Shown piece by piece: positions 6,271 to 7,836 of a DNA stretch of 7,836 nt; positions within the stretch are counted from its first letter, which is position 1; the number at the start of each line of letters is the position of its first letter. The notes under the pieces are model-generated. The model was not told where the DNA came from. It made no database searches and saw only the letters and a program-made list of their open reading frames with translations. The DNA is taken from the NCBI GenBank assembly GCA_023437485.1, contig JAEZGB010000060.1:1-7836 (forward strand), read 5' to 3'. This DNA is from Bacteroidota bacterium. Lineage in GTDB: Bacteria; Bacteroidota; Bacteroidia; Flavobacteriales; Flavobacteriaceae. The translations under genes were made by a program, and so were the position numbers.

Positions 6271-7836
6271 TTATCCGCGAGGGGCTCCTGCCATGATCTC
6301 ATCATTGGCGAATTCCTCAAATTTGGCAAAATTGTCCCTGAATTTTTGGGCCAATTCCCTTGCCTTGACATCATATAATGCTTTGTCTGTCCAGGTATTC
6401 CGGGGATTCAGGACCTCACTGGGAACATTGGGACAAGTTTGCGGCTTGGCAATTCCAAACACCTCGTGCTCGGTATACTCCACATTGTCCAGCTCGCCAT
6501 TGAGGGCAGCCGTGATCATCGCCCGGGTGTACTTGAGCTTCATCCGGCTTCCTACGCCATAAGGCCCGCCGGTCCAACCTGTGTTGATCAGCCAAACCTT
6601 AACATCGGAATCTTTCATTTTCTTACTCAACATTTCGGCATATCGCGTGGGGTGCAAAGGCATGAACGGAGCCCCGAAACACGCCGAGAAATTAGGCTGC
6701 GGCTCATTCACACCGGCTTCGGTACCGGCAACCTTCGCGGTATATCCGGAGATAAAGTGGTAAGCAGCCTGGCCAGGGGTAAGTCTTGCGATTGGAGGCA
6801 GGATCCCGAATGAATCAGCGGTCAGGAAAAAGATGTTTTTGGGATTGTGGCCTATGGAACCGGGCTGAATGTTCTCAATGTGATAAATTGGATAGCTCAC
6901 ACGCGTATTTTGCGTTATCGAAACATCGTCAAAATCAACTTCATTGGTGCCTTCCTTGAACACTACGTTCTCCAGGATCGCGCCGCGTTTGATGGCCCTG
7001 AAAATATCCGGTTCATTCTCTTCGGTCAAGTTGATGACCTTGGCATAGCATCCGCCCTCAAAGTTGAAAACGGTATTCTCGCTGGTCCATCCGTGCTCGT
7101 CGTCGCCAATAAGCTTCCGATCAGGGTCAGCCGAAAGCGTGGTTTTACCGGTTCCCGACAATCCAAAAAAGATTGCCGTATCGCCTTTTTCGCCAACGTT
7201 CGCGCTACAGTGCATCGGCAGTGCATTTTTGTCAACCGGAAGAATGAAGTTCAAAGCCGAGAAAATTCCCTTTTTCATCTCGCCTGTATAACCCGTACCC
7301 CCAACAAGGGCAATTTTTCGGGTAAAGTCCAGGATCGCGAAATTGTGCTGTCGTGTACCGTCAACGGCCGGATCGGCTTTGAAACCCGGAGCGCAGATCA
7401 CATGCCAGTCAGGAGAAAAGTTTTCCAGTTCCGAAACCTCGGGCCGCAGGAACATATTGTAGCAAAACAGGTTTGACCAGGCGGTTTCAGTCACCACCCG
7501 AACATTTAGCCGGTAATTGGGATCAGCACAAACATAACTGTCACGCACAAAAATTTCCTTATTGGAAAGGTACGCAGTCATTTTGTCGTACAGCGCGTTG
7601 AATTTCTCAGGTTCAAAAGGAAGGTTCACTTTTCCCCACCAGACCTTGTCGGCGGTAATGGAATCCTTTACAATGAACCGGTCCTGCGGAGACCTGCCGG
7701 TAAATTCACCGGTATTGATGGCGAGCGCGCCGGTTGAAGATTCAGTCCCCTGTCCTTTTGCGATGGTAATATCGTGAAGTTCATCAGGGGTAAGTTGGTA
7801 CTGTACGTTGGCATTTGTTATTCCAAGACCTTCTAG
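6271..7836 (-). CDS. pckA: ATP-dependent phosphoenolpyruvate carboxykinase, 5'-truncated by window edge
   Basis: Cytosolic enzyme interconverting oxaloacetate + ATP and PEP + CO2 + ADP, the entry step of gluconeogenesis. The open frame runs from the right edge to TAA at 6273-6271, giving 521 visible residues. The ATP-type family is about 530-540, so only roughly the first 10-20 are missing. Visible, numbered in the fragment, are GEFTGRSP (43-50; the Arg contacts oxaloacetate), GTGYTGEMKKG (180-190) with the active-site Lys, the SANVGEKGD stretch, the P-loop GLSGTGKTTLSADP (225-238), the metal-binding IGDDEHGW (243-250), FEGGCYAK (259-266) and RVSYPIYHI. A GTG at 7629 is not the start: conserved sequence continues upstream of it without a break. 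No frame disruption is seen. It is convergent with hemD and shares its terminator. Confidence 0.97.
   Translation of the reverse strand, partial: LEGLGITNANVQYQLTPDELHDITIAKGQGTESSTGALAINTGEFTGRSPQDRFIVKDSITADKVWWGKVNLPFEPEKFNALYDKMTAYLSNKEIFVRDSYVCADPNYRLNVRVVTETAWSNLFCYNMFLRPEVSELENFSPDWHVICAPGFKADPAVDGTRQHNFAILDFTRKIALVGGTGYTGEMKKGIFSALNFILPVDKNALPMHCSANVGEKGDTAIFFGLSGTGKTTLSADPDRKLIGDDEHGWTSENTVFNFEGGCYAKVINLTEENEPDIFRAIKRGAILENVVFKEGTNEVDFDDVSITQNTRVSYPIYHIENIQPGSIGHNPKNIFFLTADSFGILPPIARLTPGQAAYHFISGYTAKVAGTEAGVNEPQPNFSACFGAPFMPLHPTRYAEMLSKKMKDSDVKVWLINTGWTGGPYGVGSRMKLKYTRAMITAALNGELDNVEYTEHEVFGIAKPQTCPNVPSEVLNPRNTWTDKALYDVKARELAQKFRDNFAKFEEFANDEIMAGAPRG

Noticed and set aside
6847..7476. 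Long plus-strand open frame (209 codons) opposite pckA
   Set aside because: It lies wholly antisense to the strongly conserved pckA frame, and its translation has no recognisable domain; it is a by-product of pckA codon use.
1..7836. Mobile elements, CRISPR arrays, tRNA/rRNA genes, riboswitches, defence systems
   Set aside because: No transposase or integrase motifs, direct-repeat arrays, tRNA-like cloverleafs or long structured leaders were seen, and the gene gaps are too short to hold most of them.

Overview
This window looks like core genome from a member of the Bacteroidota. The evidence is the gene set (DUF4296 lipoprotein, DUF4271 membrane protein, a Bacteroidota-type dihydroorotase and a divergent uroporphyrinogen-III synthase) and the phylum's TAnnTTTG -7 promoter boxes in front of several genes, with no Shine-Dalgarno sequences. 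Order or family cannot be fixed from the sequence; Cytophagales-like is only a guess. I see no mobile element, CRISPR array, tRNA or rRNA gene, and no clear sign of horizontal transfer. Coding density is very high, and no stretch over 300 bases lacks a gene.

Layout, left to right. (1) tyrS, minus strand, cut at the left edge and missing its C-terminal end. (2) An 84-bp divergent promoter region. (3) An extended SDR (NAD(P)-dependent epimerase/dehydratase-like), plus strand. Its 3' end overlaps by 30 bp the 3' end of (4), a three-gene minus-strand operon read right to left: a polyprenol-phosphate mannosyltransferase-like GT2 enzyme, dihydroorotase (pyrC), then a small DUF4296 lipoprotein. Spacings are 6 bp and a 4-bp ATGA overlap. 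(5) A second divergent promoter region of about 120 bp. (6) A plus-strand pair: a DUF4271 polytopic membrane protein, then uroporphyrinogen-III synthase (hemD). (7) A strong bidirectional hairpin terminator. (8) pckA, ATP-dependent PEP carboxykinase, minus strand, cut at the right edge and missing only its extreme N-terminus.

Most of these are housekeeping functions: tRNA charging, pyrimidine synthesis, lipid-linked sugar donor synthesis, tetrapyrrole synthesis and gluconeogenesis. The least understood parts are the DUF4296 lipoprotein coupled to pyrC, the DUF4271 membrane protein paired with hemD, and the SDR of unknown substrate. I did not find an evidently new multi-gene system. The most useful second looks are the probable leaderless transcripts, the His-to-Gln change in the dihydroorotase metal motif, and the two uncharacterised genes tied to known pathways.
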